64,000 bases of DNA, from NCBI RefSeq assembly GCF_004135675.1, contig NZ_QHLX01000003.1, positions 310,001 to 374,000 of the forward strand. The letters are read 5' to 3'. Source of the DNA: Marinitoga lauensis (GTDB lineage Bacteria; Thermotogota; Thermotogae; Petrotogales; Petrotogaceae). Below, in pieces: positions 1 to 8,842 of this stretch. Position 1 is the stretch's first letter, and each line of letters begins with the position of its first letter. The notes under the pieces are model-generated. The model did not search any database. It was not told where the DNA came from and was given only the letters and a program-made list of their open reading frames with translations. The translations under genes were made by a program, and so were the position numbers.

Positions 1-1117
1 CCAGGAAGAATTATACAGTTAATTAAAAAATTAGATGTGAAAAATCCTGTTATTGTTCTGGACGAGATAGATAAAATGGGAGTATCTTATCAGGGAGATC
101 CAGCTGCAGCTTTGTTGGAAGTTCTAGATCCTGAACAAAATAATAGTTTTATAGACCATTATTTAGAGGTACCTTTCGATTTATCTGAAGTTATATTTAT
201 TACTACTGCTAATGTATTGCATACTATTCCATCTGCATTAAGGGATAGAATGGAAGTTATACATATTCCCGGATATACAGATGCAGAAAAATATTATATA
301 GCTAAAGATTATATAATTCCAAAGTTATTGGAAGAACATGGTTTAAAAAATCGCATATGAAAATAAATAAAGCAGCATTGCAAAAAATAATATCAGAATA
401 CACCAGGGAAGCGGAGTAAGGTCATTAGAACGAGTTTTAGCAAAATTAATGAGGAAAATAGCTTTAAAAATTGCAGAAGGTGAAGATAAGATAGTAGTGA
501 AAAGTTCTAATATAAAAGAGTTTTTAGGTACACCGCCATATTTTAAATCCGATAAGTTAGAAAAGCCTGAAATTGGTGTTGCAACTGGAATGGCCTGGAC
601 TGCATATGGTGGTGAAATATTACAAGTAGAAACACTTATAACTTCTGGAAAAGGTAAAATAATAATTACCGGTAAATTGGGAGATGTAATGAAAGAATCA
701 GCTCAAATAGCTTTGACATTATCTAAATCATTAATAGAAAAGATAGATAATACACTTCTTGAAAAATTTGATAATTGTAATTTTCATATTCATGTTCCTG
801 AAGGAGCAGTTCCTAAAGATGGACCATCCGCTGGAGTAACTTTGACAACATCTATAATCTCGTCTCTATTGAAAAAACCGATAAATAATGAGATAGCAAT
901 GACCGGTGAAATAACATTAATGGGAAAGGTCCTTCCAGTAGGTGGAATTAAAGAAAAATTGTTGTCCGCATATAGAAGCGGAATAAAAGAGGTCATTATA
1001 CCTAAAGAAAACGAAAAGGATTTAGAAAAAATACCAGAAGAAATATTGAAGAAAATCAAGGTTCATAAGGTAAGCAATATAAAAGAAGTACTTAAAATAG
1101 CATTATTGGAGGAATAA
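1..1117 (+). CDS. lon: Lon protease (endopeptidase La), 3' part
   Basis: ATP-dependent serine protease that degrades damaged and regulatory proteins in the cytoplasm. The window opens inside the AAA+ module (PGRIIQ, then Walker B-like [11 protein letters not shown], then the sensor region FITTAN) and runs through the C-terminal protease domain, where the catalytic serine lies in [11 protein letters not shown] and the lysine follows near [13 protein letters not shown]. Two single-base losses break the frame, one at about 346-357 and one at about 413 (YTREAG becomes a stop). Both sit in conserved sequence, so they look like consensus errors. The gene ends two bases before engB, so the two are probably co-transcribed. 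Confidence 0.95.
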
Positions 1118-1119
1118 GT

Positions 1120-1697
1120 ATGTTTAGAAAAGTGGAATTGGTAAAAACTGTATATGTAAAAGGTAAGTATCCGCCACCTTTGAATGCTGAAATAGCTTTT
1201 GCTGGCCGTTCAAATGTAGGAAAATCAAGTTTGTTGAATAAATTATTTGGAATTAAAATAGCAAAAATTAGTTCTAACCCGGAAAAACAAGATCTATAAA
1301 TTTTTATAATGTTGATAATAAAGGATATCTTGTAGATTTGCCTGGATATGGTTTTGCGAGTGTTTCAAAAGAAGAAAAGAAAAAATGGGCAGAATTATTA
1401 GAAGATTATTTTATTAATAGATATTCATTACAAATGGTATTTTTATTAATAGACCACAGACATGAGCCGCAAAAAAAGGATATTGAAATGATCCAATGGC
1501 TAAAAGAGTTAGAGATACCGTTTATGATAGTTCTTACTAAGTTGGATAAGGTAAAAAAATCTGAAAGACAGAAAAAACTAAATTTAATAAGAACAGAATT
1601 GGCAAAATATGGTGAATATTTATATTTTCCAGTATCTTCAAAAAATGGTGAAGGAATTGGAACTTTAAAAAATGAAATAAATAAATTTTTAAAATAG
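1120..1697 (+). CDS. engB: Ribosome biogenesis GTPase EngB/YsxC
   Basis: Small GTPase needed for assembly of the large ribosomal subunit. The P-loop is GRSNVGKSS, the G3 motif is DLPGYG, the G4 motif is TKLDK and the G5 region is SSKNGEG. Reconstructed length is about 192 residues, normal for the family. ATG at 1120 has GGAGG ten bases upstream and follows the lon stop by two bases. One missing base near 1280 disrupts the G2 region (expected GKTRSINF). The last 93 bases are duplicated at 3695-3787 by the neighbouring insertion sequence. The other copy codes Thr instead of Asn in G5 (SSKTGEG), which is the more usual residue. Confidence 0.95.
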
Positions 1698-1770
1698 CTG
1701 GTGACGTAGTCACCAGCTATTTTAAATGATTTGTTTTTATTGAATTTTAGACCTGGTGACGTAGTCACCA
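1605..1770. repeat. 166-bp direct repeat, left copy (IS target duplication)
   Basis: This stretch covers the last 93 bases of engB, its terminator and a second GTA-loop palindrome. It is repeated in the same orientation at 3695-3860 with one mismatch (A at 1645, C at 3735). It abuts the left end of the insertion sequence exactly at 1770/1771. IS1634-family elements are known for unusually long, variable target duplications. Confidence 0.85.
1691..1723 (+). terminator. Intrinsic terminator of lon-engB
   Basis: A perfect 15-bp stem (1691-1705 with 1709-1723) closes on a GTA triloop and overlaps the engB stop codon. The lower stem is A/T so it provides a U-rich 3' flank. The same core, GGTGAC-GTA-GTCACC, recurs 50 bases downstream at 1754-1768. 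Confidence 0.8.
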
Positions 1771-3694
1771 CCTGAGTTTGACACTATTATTATCAACAAA
1801 ATTCTAAAAAGTAGAATTATTCAAAAAAATAGCTATTGTTAACTTTTATAAAAAGAGAAATTAGCCACACACCTCCTCCTTTTTGGCTTTTCATGCGTGT
1901 TTTAGGAGATTATTTTTTTAAATTCATCTAATTCCATCATTTTTTTCGGTTTTTCTATTTTTAATGTTTTTAATATGGCTTTTTGAAAATCGTTTAAATT
2001 GGCTCTTAATGCAAATAATTTGTCTTTTAATCTTATTTCAGAGTATTCCATTTTTTTTATAGCTTCTCTTATTTTTTCATGAGAGTATTCAATATTATTT
2101 TTTTCCAGTTCTAATTCTAATGTTCTTTGAATTATGATATGAAACTCATTACAATATGTCCTTTTATTCTTTTCGGTGTCCAATGAAATACCGGTCTTGT
2201 TTCAAGATAATTTTTTAATGTTCTGAATGTTTCTTCTACTTTCCATAATGTATGATATTGTTCTAATATTTCTTTTGGAGATAGTTTTGTGTTTGTTATT
2301 ATTCCATAGTATCCATCGTATTTTTCATCATTTTCTATTTTTTCTATGTCCAATATATAATTTTGTTTGTTCTGTTCTTTTAAATATTTTTTCGCTCCTC
2401 TTTTACTTTTTGAATCTATATTTCCTTCTTCTAACATTTTTTTCGCTTTTTCTATTAATCGTAGTCTATCTGCTCTGTCTTTTTTGGCTCTTTCTTCTGA
2501 ATATATTATGAGTAATCTTTTATTTTCATATTCTACTTCTCTATATTTTATTCCTTTTGCTATTTCTATGAATTCTCCTTCAAATATATTTACTTTTTTA
2601 ACTGTTTTATTGATTTTCCTACTATGAATTCATAATTAGAATTTTCTACTACTTCTATATTTTTTTACTCATCATTCCTCTATCTGCTACTACTATTACT
2701 TTTCCTAATTGATATTCTTTTTTCATTTTTTCTATTGAATCTTTAAATGTATGCCCTTCAAATGTATTTCCTGCATATATATCAAAACTAACTGGCATTC
2801 TATCCTGATCTATTGACATCCCTAATACTACTTGCGACTCATTAAATTTCTTATCCTTTGAATATCCCATTTGTAATATTTCATTTGTTTGTTGTGTTTC
2901 AAACGCTAATGTTGTTACATCGTAAAATACTAAATCTACCGTTGTATTAAACAAACTTATCCTTTGATTATACATATGTTTTTCTATCGACTCTTTATTA
3001 TCTGCTAATATATCCAATGTTCTGTATAACCAGTGCAACATTACATCTTTTTCTTCCAGGTCTTTTTCTTTTTTAACTTCCACTTTGTTATATCCAAAAT
3101 ACTCTAAATTATTAAATATTCCCAATTTACTCTTCGGTTCTACTATTCTATTCATCACCATTATTTTTAACATTTCTTCTGCATTGTATTTTATTTCTTT
3201 ATCCAGTCTTTCAAAATATCTTTTCATCTCATATCTTTCAAATATCTTATTTACTATTACTTTGGCTCCGTAATTTCTTCTTGCTATTTCTTCCATTAAA
3301 TCATCTTCTATTTTTTCATATTCATCTATTTCAAATATTTTAAAAAGACTATCTACAAGTTTTGTTATATCTTTTTTACTATACTTATCTATATTTCCAA
3401 AATTTATTACTGTATGCTGTTTCACTTTTCCATTTTCTCTTTTGCTTTCCATTATCCTTAAATATCTTTTTCCTTTCACTTTTGATATTTTAGGATACAT
3501 TTTAAAACATCTCCTTTCAGTGGTTGTCATATATATTATACCACCAAAAGGACTAATATATTACTAATTATAGTTAATTCTCTGTAACAAAAGTTAGCCA
3601 CACAATTTTTCGACTTCCTGAAAAATACACGCCTCAAACCCGCATTCTACCGTTCCATTTCACTTAAAATCGCCAAATTGCTGTCAAAGGCAGG
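1771..3694 (-). mobile_element. IS1634-like insertion sequence (about 1.92 kb)
   Basis: The element is bounded by imperfect terminal inverted repeats: the left end reads CCTGAGTTTGACA and the right end, read inwards, CCTGCCTTTGACA (11 of 13 identical). It carries one DDE transposase on the minus strand. Long direct repeats of 166 bp flank it on both sides. An 11-base sequence, TTAGCCACACA, occurs in direct orientation near each end (1861-1871 and 3594-3604) and may be a transposase or regulatory site. The insertion lies downstream of the engB terminator and leaves engB intact. Confidence 0.85.
1902..3500 (-). pseudogene. IS1634-family DDE transposase, frame disrupted as read
   Basis: Transposase of the IS4/IS1634 superfamily. 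The first catalytic Asp lies in VFYDVTTLAFE, the second in VVADRGMMS, and the Glu lies in the Y-x-x-L-W-x-V-E-E-TFR-x-L-K signature, followed by ARP-like TRPVFHW and IKGHIVMSF. ATG at 3500 is preferred over upstream codons because AGGAG sits eight bases before it. At least two single-base losses break the frame, one in an A-run near 2660 and one near 2150-2180, and a further break may lie between about 2440 and 2650. The element may be truly inactive, or these may be the same consensus errors seen in the essential genes. Confidence 0.85.
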
Positions 3695-3860
3695 AAATAT
3701 GGTGAATATTTATATTTTCCAGTATCTTCAAAAACTGGTGAAGGAATTGGAACTTTAAAAAATGAAATAAATAAATTTTTAAAATAGCTGGTGACGTAGT
3801 CACCAGCTATTTTAAATGATTTGTTTTTATTGAATTTTAGACCTGGTGACGTAGTCACCA
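3695..3860. repeat. 166-bp direct repeat, right copy
   Basis: Right-hand copy of the target duplication, starting directly after the right end of the insertion sequence. It holds a fragment of the engB 3' end with no start codon, a second copy of the engB terminator hairpin (3781-3813), and a second GTA palindrome (3844-3858). It should not be annotated as a gene. Confidence 0.85.
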
Positions 3861-3866
3861 GAGAAA

Positions 3867-3897
3867 AATAATACTGCACATTAAGTGCAGTATTATT
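3867..3897 (-). terminator. Intrinsic terminator of fur
   Basis: A perfect 13-bp stem (3867-3879 with 3885-3897) with a five-base loop. On the minus strand it is followed by a run of T. It overlaps the reconstructed fur stop codon at 3893-3895. Confidence 0.8.
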
Positions 3898-4317
3898 TGC
3901 ATTCTGAACACATTCCATATATCTTCAAATCAAAATCCTTAATTTCAATATTTTCATAAGGCAATATACTTTTAATTTTTCTTTATCTAGTTCAAGTTTT
4001 ATAGCTTTTCCACAATTTTCGCATATAAATAATACTTTTGGTTCATTTTCTAATTCTTCTATTAGTTCATATCTGGGTGTTCCATCTTCAAAGTTGACTT
4101 TTCTTATAATTCCTAATTCTTCTAAAAGATCAATGCCCCTTTTAACAGTCATTTTACTTGTTTTATGGTTTTTTCTTTTTCTAATATTCATATAAACATC
4201 ATCTAAACTCATTAATCTTCCTTTTGATTCCATAAATATTTTTAAAATCAACTCTCTTTGTGCTGTCATTCTTTGTTTTTTATCTCTGAGAACTTTTTTC
4301 AAAACCTGTTGGGACAT
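3893..4317 (-). CDS. Fur-family metal or peroxide-responsive repressor
   Basis: DNA-binding repressor of the Fur/PerR/Zur family. The N-terminal winged helix (RMTAQRELILKIF, SKMTVKRGIDLLEELGII) is followed by a dimerisation domain with a CENCG motif. A missing C near 3960 ends the frame early. Restoring it gives a C-terminus reading YCPYENIEIKDFDL and then MCSEC, the second CxxC of the structural zinc site. The reconstructed length of about 141 residues is normal. Which metal it senses cannot be told from the sequence. It starts 104 bases after nusA on the same strand with a strong GAGGAGG ribosome binding site, and likely has its own promoter. Confidence 0.9.
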
Positions 4318-4421
4318 AGTGTTAAATCCGCCTCCTCATTTTTTAGTTCGATTCAATTTTACAGCAAAAAGAAGACTTTTTGATTTAAGTATTATTAAAA
4401 TTGTGTTCCTTTTTAATTAAT

Positions 4422-5447
4422 TCAAACAGTGTGTATATCTATTTTCCAACCGGTAATTTTAGCAGCAGCCCTTGCATTTTGACCACCTTTACCTATTGCC
4501 AGTGAGAGTTGATTTTCTGGTACATGAACCACAGCCATTTTATTTTTCTTATCTAATTTTATATTTAATACCTGGGCAGGAGCAAGTGCATTTTTTATTA
4601 ATTCTTCAATATTATCAGACCATTTAATAACGTCTATTTTTTCTAAGTTTTTTAGATCTTCTAATATTTGACTGATTCTAACCCCATTTTCTCCAATACA
4701 TGCTCCAACTGGATCTATTTTTGGATCTTCAGAGTATACAGCTATTTTACTTCGCACTCCTGGTTCTCTATAAACTTTTTTAATTTTTACAATACCATCT
4801 TCAATTTCAGGTATATTCATTTTAAATAGCTCTTCAACAAATTCTGGAGCACTTCTTGTCACTAAAATTTTAGGACCTTTTGTAGTTTTTTGAATGCTTT
4901 TTATATAAACTTTTATAATGTCTCCAGAATATAATGATTCATTAGGAATCCATTCTTTTTTAGGTAATTTTGTTTCTAATTTACCTATTCTTATATCAGC
5001 ATATTCATTTGTTACCAACAGTACTTCAGCAGTTGTAATTTTTCCTTCAAGTGGCGAATATTTATGATATAAGTTTTCTTTTTCTATTTCTCTTATGCTT
5101 TGTTTAATTACCTGTTTTGCAGTTTGAGCTGCTATTCTTTTGAATTCTTTTTTAGGGTTAATTTTTTTCTTTACTAAATCGCCTATTTGAACTTTTGAAT
5201 TAATTTTTTTGGCATCTTCAAAAGATATTTCTTCTCCTTCATTTTCTACCTTTTCAACAACCTTTAATATTTGATATATGCTGATTTCACCATGATTTTT
5301 ATCAACAACAACTTCCACATTTTCCATTTCATAATTATTTTTATAAGCTTTTTCGATGGCTTTTTCAATAATTTCTAACAATACTTCTTTTTTAATATCC
5401 TTTTCTCTTTCTAATTCTTCTAAAGCCTCAATTAAAACAACGTTCAT
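4422..5447 (-). CDS. nusA: Transcription termination/antitermination factor NusA
   Basis: RNA polymerase-associated factor that modulates pausing, termination and antitermination. The domain order is an N-terminal polymerase-binding domain (about 1-125), an S1 domain (about 130-200), and two KH domains, with GACIGENGVRI in KH1 and LAIGKGGQNARAAAK in KH2. It ends after KH2 at 341 residues without the acidic repeats of the E. coli protein, as in other Thermotogota. It follows rimP by eleven bases, and its ribosome binding site GGAGGTGAT overlaps the rimP stop. The frame is intact. Confidence 0.97.
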   Translation of the reverse strand: MNVVLIEALEELEREKDIKKEVLLEIIEKAIEKAYKNNYEMENVEVVVDKNHGEISIYQILKVVEKVENEGEEISFEDAKKINSKVQIGDLVKKKINPKKEFKRIAAQTAKQVIKQSIREIEKENLYHKYSPLEGKITTAEVLLVTNEYADIRIGKLETKLPKKEWIPNESLYSGDIIKVYIKSIQKTTKGPKILVTRSAPEFVEELFKMNIPEIEDGIVKIKKVYREPGVRSKIAVYSEDPKIDPVGACIGENGVRISQILEDLKNLEKIDVIKWSDNIEELIKNALAPAQVLNIKLDKKNKMAVVHVPENQLSLAIGKGGQNARAAAKITGWKIDIHTV

Positions 5448-5458
5448 TTTATCACCTC

Positions 5459-5923
5459 CTATAAATCTATTTCTAGATTTGCTCTAAGTATTTTATTATA
5501 GGGTATTCTTATCAATTTTTCACTATCTTTTTCCTTTACAAAAATAATATCTTTTTCAATATCTTCAATATAACCTTTTATAGCAGTTCTATTTTCAATT
5601 CTTTCTCTTAATATAATTTTTGCAAGGTTACCTTTAAAGCGAATATAGTCGTTTAAACATCTTAAAGGTCTGTCTAATCCAGGCGAACTAACTATTAAAT
5701 CATATGAAGTTTCTATAAGATCCTTTTCATCTAAATAAGCTTCAATTTCTCTGGAAAAGCTTTCACATTCGTCTATTCCTACATAACCATTTAATTTGTC
5801 TATTATTATTTCTAATTTAAACTTTTTCCTTATCTTTTTTAGAGAAATATCAAAAATTTCTAAATCCATACTTTTAGCTATTTTATCAGCTTTTTCTTTT
5901 ATCAGGTCTTTAATATTATTCAT
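5459..5923 (-). CDS. rimP: Ribosome maturation factor RimP
   Basis: Assembly factor for the 30S ribosomal subunit. The 154-residue protein shows the RimP core: GIDECESFSREIEAYLD, then the highly conserved VSSPGLDRPL, and a C-terminal SH3-like domain. It is first in a rimP-nusA pair, an order found across bacteria. The start at 5923 has AGGAGGTG directly upstream. The frame is intact. Confidence 0.95.
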   Translation of the reverse strand: MNNIKDLIKEKADKIAKSMDLEIFDISLKKIRKKFKLEIIIDKLNGYVGIDECESFSREIEAYLDEKDLIETSYDLIVSSPGLDRPLRCLNDYIRFKGNLAKIILRERIENRTAIKGYIEDIEKDIIFVKEKDSEKLIRIPYNKILRANLEIDL

Positions 5924-5957
5924 TGATTTTACACCTCCTTATTTTAAATAAAAGAGA

Positions 5958-5980
5958 GTTCGAGGGCTTAGCCCTCGAAC
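5958..5980 (-). terminator. Intrinsic terminator of dnaE
   Basis: A perfect 10-bp GC-rich stem (GTTCGAGGGC at 5958-5967 with 5971-5980) and a three-base loop. On the minus strand TCTCTTTTATTT follows. It separates dnaE from rimP-nusA. Confidence 0.85.
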
Positions 5981-6064
5981 ATCTTAAATGTTTTATTTCA
6001 ATTGGATTATATCATATTTTTTTTATAAAATCAATAGTGACCTTTCTTTTTTGTTCTGAAATAT

Positions 6065-8343
6065 TTAGGTATAAGAAATAGAAAAACCATAAACTTCCTT
6101 TTCAAATTTAATTATATCTTCTCTTGAGGTTATGATTTTTTTATCATCATTTGCAATAGTTTCTCCAAAAACATTGGATAATATTTTTTTAGAATTTTCA
6201 CTAGCATACATTTCAATTTCCGAAATTTTTCTAAATAATTTCCTTCTATTTTTATCAAATATATCGAATGTCCCACCTTTAATCATTTGTTCGATGATAT
6301 TTCTGGTTATTCCAATATCTTTTGCTCTTTTTATGAAATCTTCAAATGATGTATATTTTCCTTTTTTTTGAATATCTTCAAAGATTCGTTTTTCGGCAAA
6401 TTCTCCTACACCTTTTATTATTCGCAGAGGTAAAATTATATATTTTTTTTGGGTTAATCCCATAGGGTGGTTTATAGAAGGAAGATTCAAGCTTATATTC
6501 ATAAGTTTTATTTCATTAAAAAGTTCAAAAGAAAAACCTTTATATTTAATATATTCAAGATAAAAATTTTCTGGATATAAACTTTTTATTTCAGCAATCC
6601 AGTAGCTTAGATGAGCATATGCAACACTATGAGATTTATTAAATGCATATTGAGCAAAATTTTCAATTTTAGAATATAATCTTTTAGCCTCATTAATACC
6701 AATTATTTTAGAAGCATTAGAAATAAACTTTGTTTTTAAATTTTCAATTTTTTCAATATCTTTTTTAGCAATAGCTTTTCTAAAATTATCTGATTCCTGA
6801 GGAGTTAAACCACCTAATCTTTGAGCTAAATACATTACCTGTTCCTGAAATATAATAACTCCTTTTGTTTCTGGTAAAAGTTTTTTCAGGTAATCTTTGC
6901 TGTTACCTTCTAAATATTCATCAAACATTCCTGAATTCAGAGGACCTGGCCTATTTAAAGCCAATAGAATATAGAGTTCATCAAAGTTTTTAGGTCTTAA
7001 TTTTTTAGCTAATTTTTTAGCTAATTTTGATTCAAGCTGAAAAATTCCTTCCGTTAAACCTTGAGATATTATATTATAAACGTTTTTATTATTTAAGTTC
7101 TGAAAATGTTTTTTTGAATATTTAAAATCAAATTTTTTTAATAGAGAAAGTGTGTCAAGAGACAATAGATCAAATTTTTCTATTCCGATTTCTTTTAATT
7201 CATCCATTTCCCAGAGAGTGATAGGCACTTTTCTTGAAAGATCAAGAGGAATGTTTTCTTTTAAAAATTTATCGGATAAAATTATTCCTGCAGCGTGTAC
7301 AGATTCTGCTGTTTCTAAACCTTCTAAATAAAAAGCCAATGTGTAATAATCTTTAATTTTTTTATATAAGTACATATTTTCTGGTGCTCTTATAGGCTTT
7401 TTGAATTTTTTTGAGTAATCAACATTTAGTATTTCATTGATTTTTTTAAATACGCTTTTACTTTTCATTCTTACATATGTTCTAACCTGAGCAATTTCAA
7501 ATTCTTTTGATAGTTCTTCTATTATTAAATCTCTTTTTTCTGACTCTACATCAATATCAATATCAGGAAGTTCTTGTCTGGAAACATTTAAAAATCTTTC
7601 AAAGTATAAATTATATTTTATAGGATCTATTAGAGTTATTCCTAATAAATAAACTATAAGTGAGCCGACAGCTGATCCTCTTCCAGGTCCAACAAGACTT
7701 CCAACTTTTTTTGCAGTGTCAGTTATTTTTTTACAGATAAAATATAATCAGATACATTTAATTTTCTTATAACTTCAAGTTCATTTTTTAAGCGTTCGAC
7801 ATAATTGTCAGGTAATTTACTTATTAGTGGAAGTATCGTTTCATATAGTTTTTTGAAACCACCAATTTTGGGAATTCCGAGATAAAATTTTGAAATATTA
7901 TAATTAAAATCTGTTTTTAAAATATAATTGTATAATCTTTTATCAACATAATTTTCAATGCCATAATCTTTTTTTATATAATCACCATCTATATTATTTA
8001 ATAATTCTGAAAATCTTTTTGTTGGATAAACAAGTTTTTTTAATATATGATCCTTTTCAATATATGGAAGTTTGACCTCAATCCCATTATAAGATTTTAT
8101 TAAATTTTTTAGTTCATCAGAATTTTTAGGAATATAAATTTTCTTCTCTTTTTCAAAAAGAATAATTGGCTTTATTCTATATTTGTTACATAAGGATATG
8201 AAACTTATCCAAGATTTTGGATGGTCTTCTAATATTGCGATGCTATTATAATTATATTTCTTAGCTAAAGGTATTAAGTCTCTTAACTGTATATATGATT
8301 TTCCAATTGATTTTGAAGTAACAACAGGACCAAGTATTTTCAA
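6065..8343 (-). CDS. dnaE: DNA polymerase III alpha subunit, compact DnaE type
   Basis: Replicative or accessory C-family polymerase. The first 200 residues form a degenerate PHP-like domain. Palm-domain motifs follow: VGPGRGSAVGSL and PDIDIDVES, then GIFQLES, LALNRPGPLNSGM and IIFQEQVM in the fingers. The start is TTG at 8343 with GAGGTGG upstream. An extended -10 box, TGTTATAAT, lies at 8371-8379. One base is missing in an A7 run near 7728. At about 760 residues it is much shorter than most DnaE proteins: it stops right after the helix-hairpin-helix region (EKEVYGFSIS) with no OB-fold or tau-binding tail. The space before the terminator is too short for these in any frame, so the truncation is not a frameshift artefact. 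Confidence 0.92.
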
Positions 8344-8375
8344 AATACCACCTCAAGGCCTTTTTTTTATATTAT

Positions 8376-8409
8376 AACACAGAAACACGCATCCGCGGGT
8401 TTCTGTGTT
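8376..8409. promoter_or_regulatory. Hairpin upstream of dnaE
   Basis: An 11-bp inverted repeat, AACACAGAAAC with GTTTCTGTGTT, encloses a GC-rich loop containing CCGCGG. It overlaps the possible extended -10 box of dnaE. It has no T-run, so a terminator is unlikely. An operator or an inserted palindrome is possible. Its function is unknown. Confidence 0.4.
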
Positions 8410-8441
8410 ATTGAATTATGTTTTTTATAATTATTAAATAA

Positions 8442-8456
8442 GCTGACGTAGTCAGC
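8442..8456. repeat. GTA-loop palindrome
   Basis: GCTGAC-GTA-GTCAGC. It shares the core TGACGTAGTCA with the palindromes after engB (1706, 1761) and their duplicated copies. Confidence 0.5.
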
Positions 8457-8509
8457 AGGAACACCGTATGTATGAAGTTTTTATTCAATTTATATATAAA
8501 TTACAAAAT

Positions 8510-8534
8510 AAAAAGCGCCAGAACGGCGCTTTTT
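8510..8534 (-). terminator. Intrinsic terminator of rpmB
   Basis: A 10-bp stem, AAAAAGCGCC with GGCGCTTTTT, and a five-base loop. On the minus strand it ends in TTTTTATTTTG. It lies ten bases after the rpmB stop. Confidence 0.9.
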
Positions 8535-8543
8535 ATTGTATGA

Positions 8544-8738
8544 TTATATTGCTCTTTTAACTTTTCCTGCTTTTAAACAACTTGTACATACATTCATTCT
8601 TTTAACAGTTCCATCTTCTAAAACAACTTTAACTTTTTGAATATTTGGTTTCCACCATCTTCTTGTTGTTACTTTAGAGTGAGCAACACTATTTCCCGCT
8701 GTTGGTCTTTTACCACACACTTCACATACTCTAGCCAT
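8544..8738 (-). CDS. rpmB: Large ribosomal subunit protein bL28
   Basis: A 64-residue ribosomal protein. It begins [12 protein letters not shown] and keeps two CxxC pairs (CEVC and CTSC), which mark the zinc-binding form. The start at 8738 is chosen over the ATG nine bases upstream because AGGAGG abuts the latter with no spacing and sits nine bases before the former. It is a single-gene unit with its own terminator. Confidence 0.95.
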   Translation of the reverse strand: MARVCEVCGKRPTAGNSVAHSKVTTRRWWKPNIQKVKVVLEDGTVKRMNVCTSCLKAGKVKRAI

Positions 8739-8778
8739 TTTAATCATCCTCCTATGTATTTTATTATATTATTATTTC

Positions 8779-8800
8779 ATATAGTATACACCTACTATAT
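8779..8800. promoter_or_regulatory. AT-rich inverted repeat upstream of rpmB
   Basis: ATATAGTA and TACTATAT are separated by six bases, about 45 bases upstream of the rpmB start in the gap after lysS. Several TATAAT-like hexamers overlap it. It may be part of the rpmB promoter or an operator, but an AT-rich genome produces such repeats by chance. Confidence 0.25.
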
Positions 8801-8842
8801 TATATACATAAAGATGAATTTAATATTTAAAAAAGGTTAATT

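Noticed and set aside
3695..3787. A second engB gene fragment as a pseudogene.
   Set aside because: It is the target duplication of the insertion sequence, not a separate gene remnant.
4362..4384. A small hairpin (CAAAAAG/CTTTTTG) after nusA as a terminator.
   Set aside because: The stem is almost all A/T and too weak to call; the fur promoter probably lies here as well.
6065..6080. A frameshift as the cause of the short DnaE C-terminus.
   Set aside because: All frames close within about 45 bases and a strong terminator follows, so no OB domain can be recovered.
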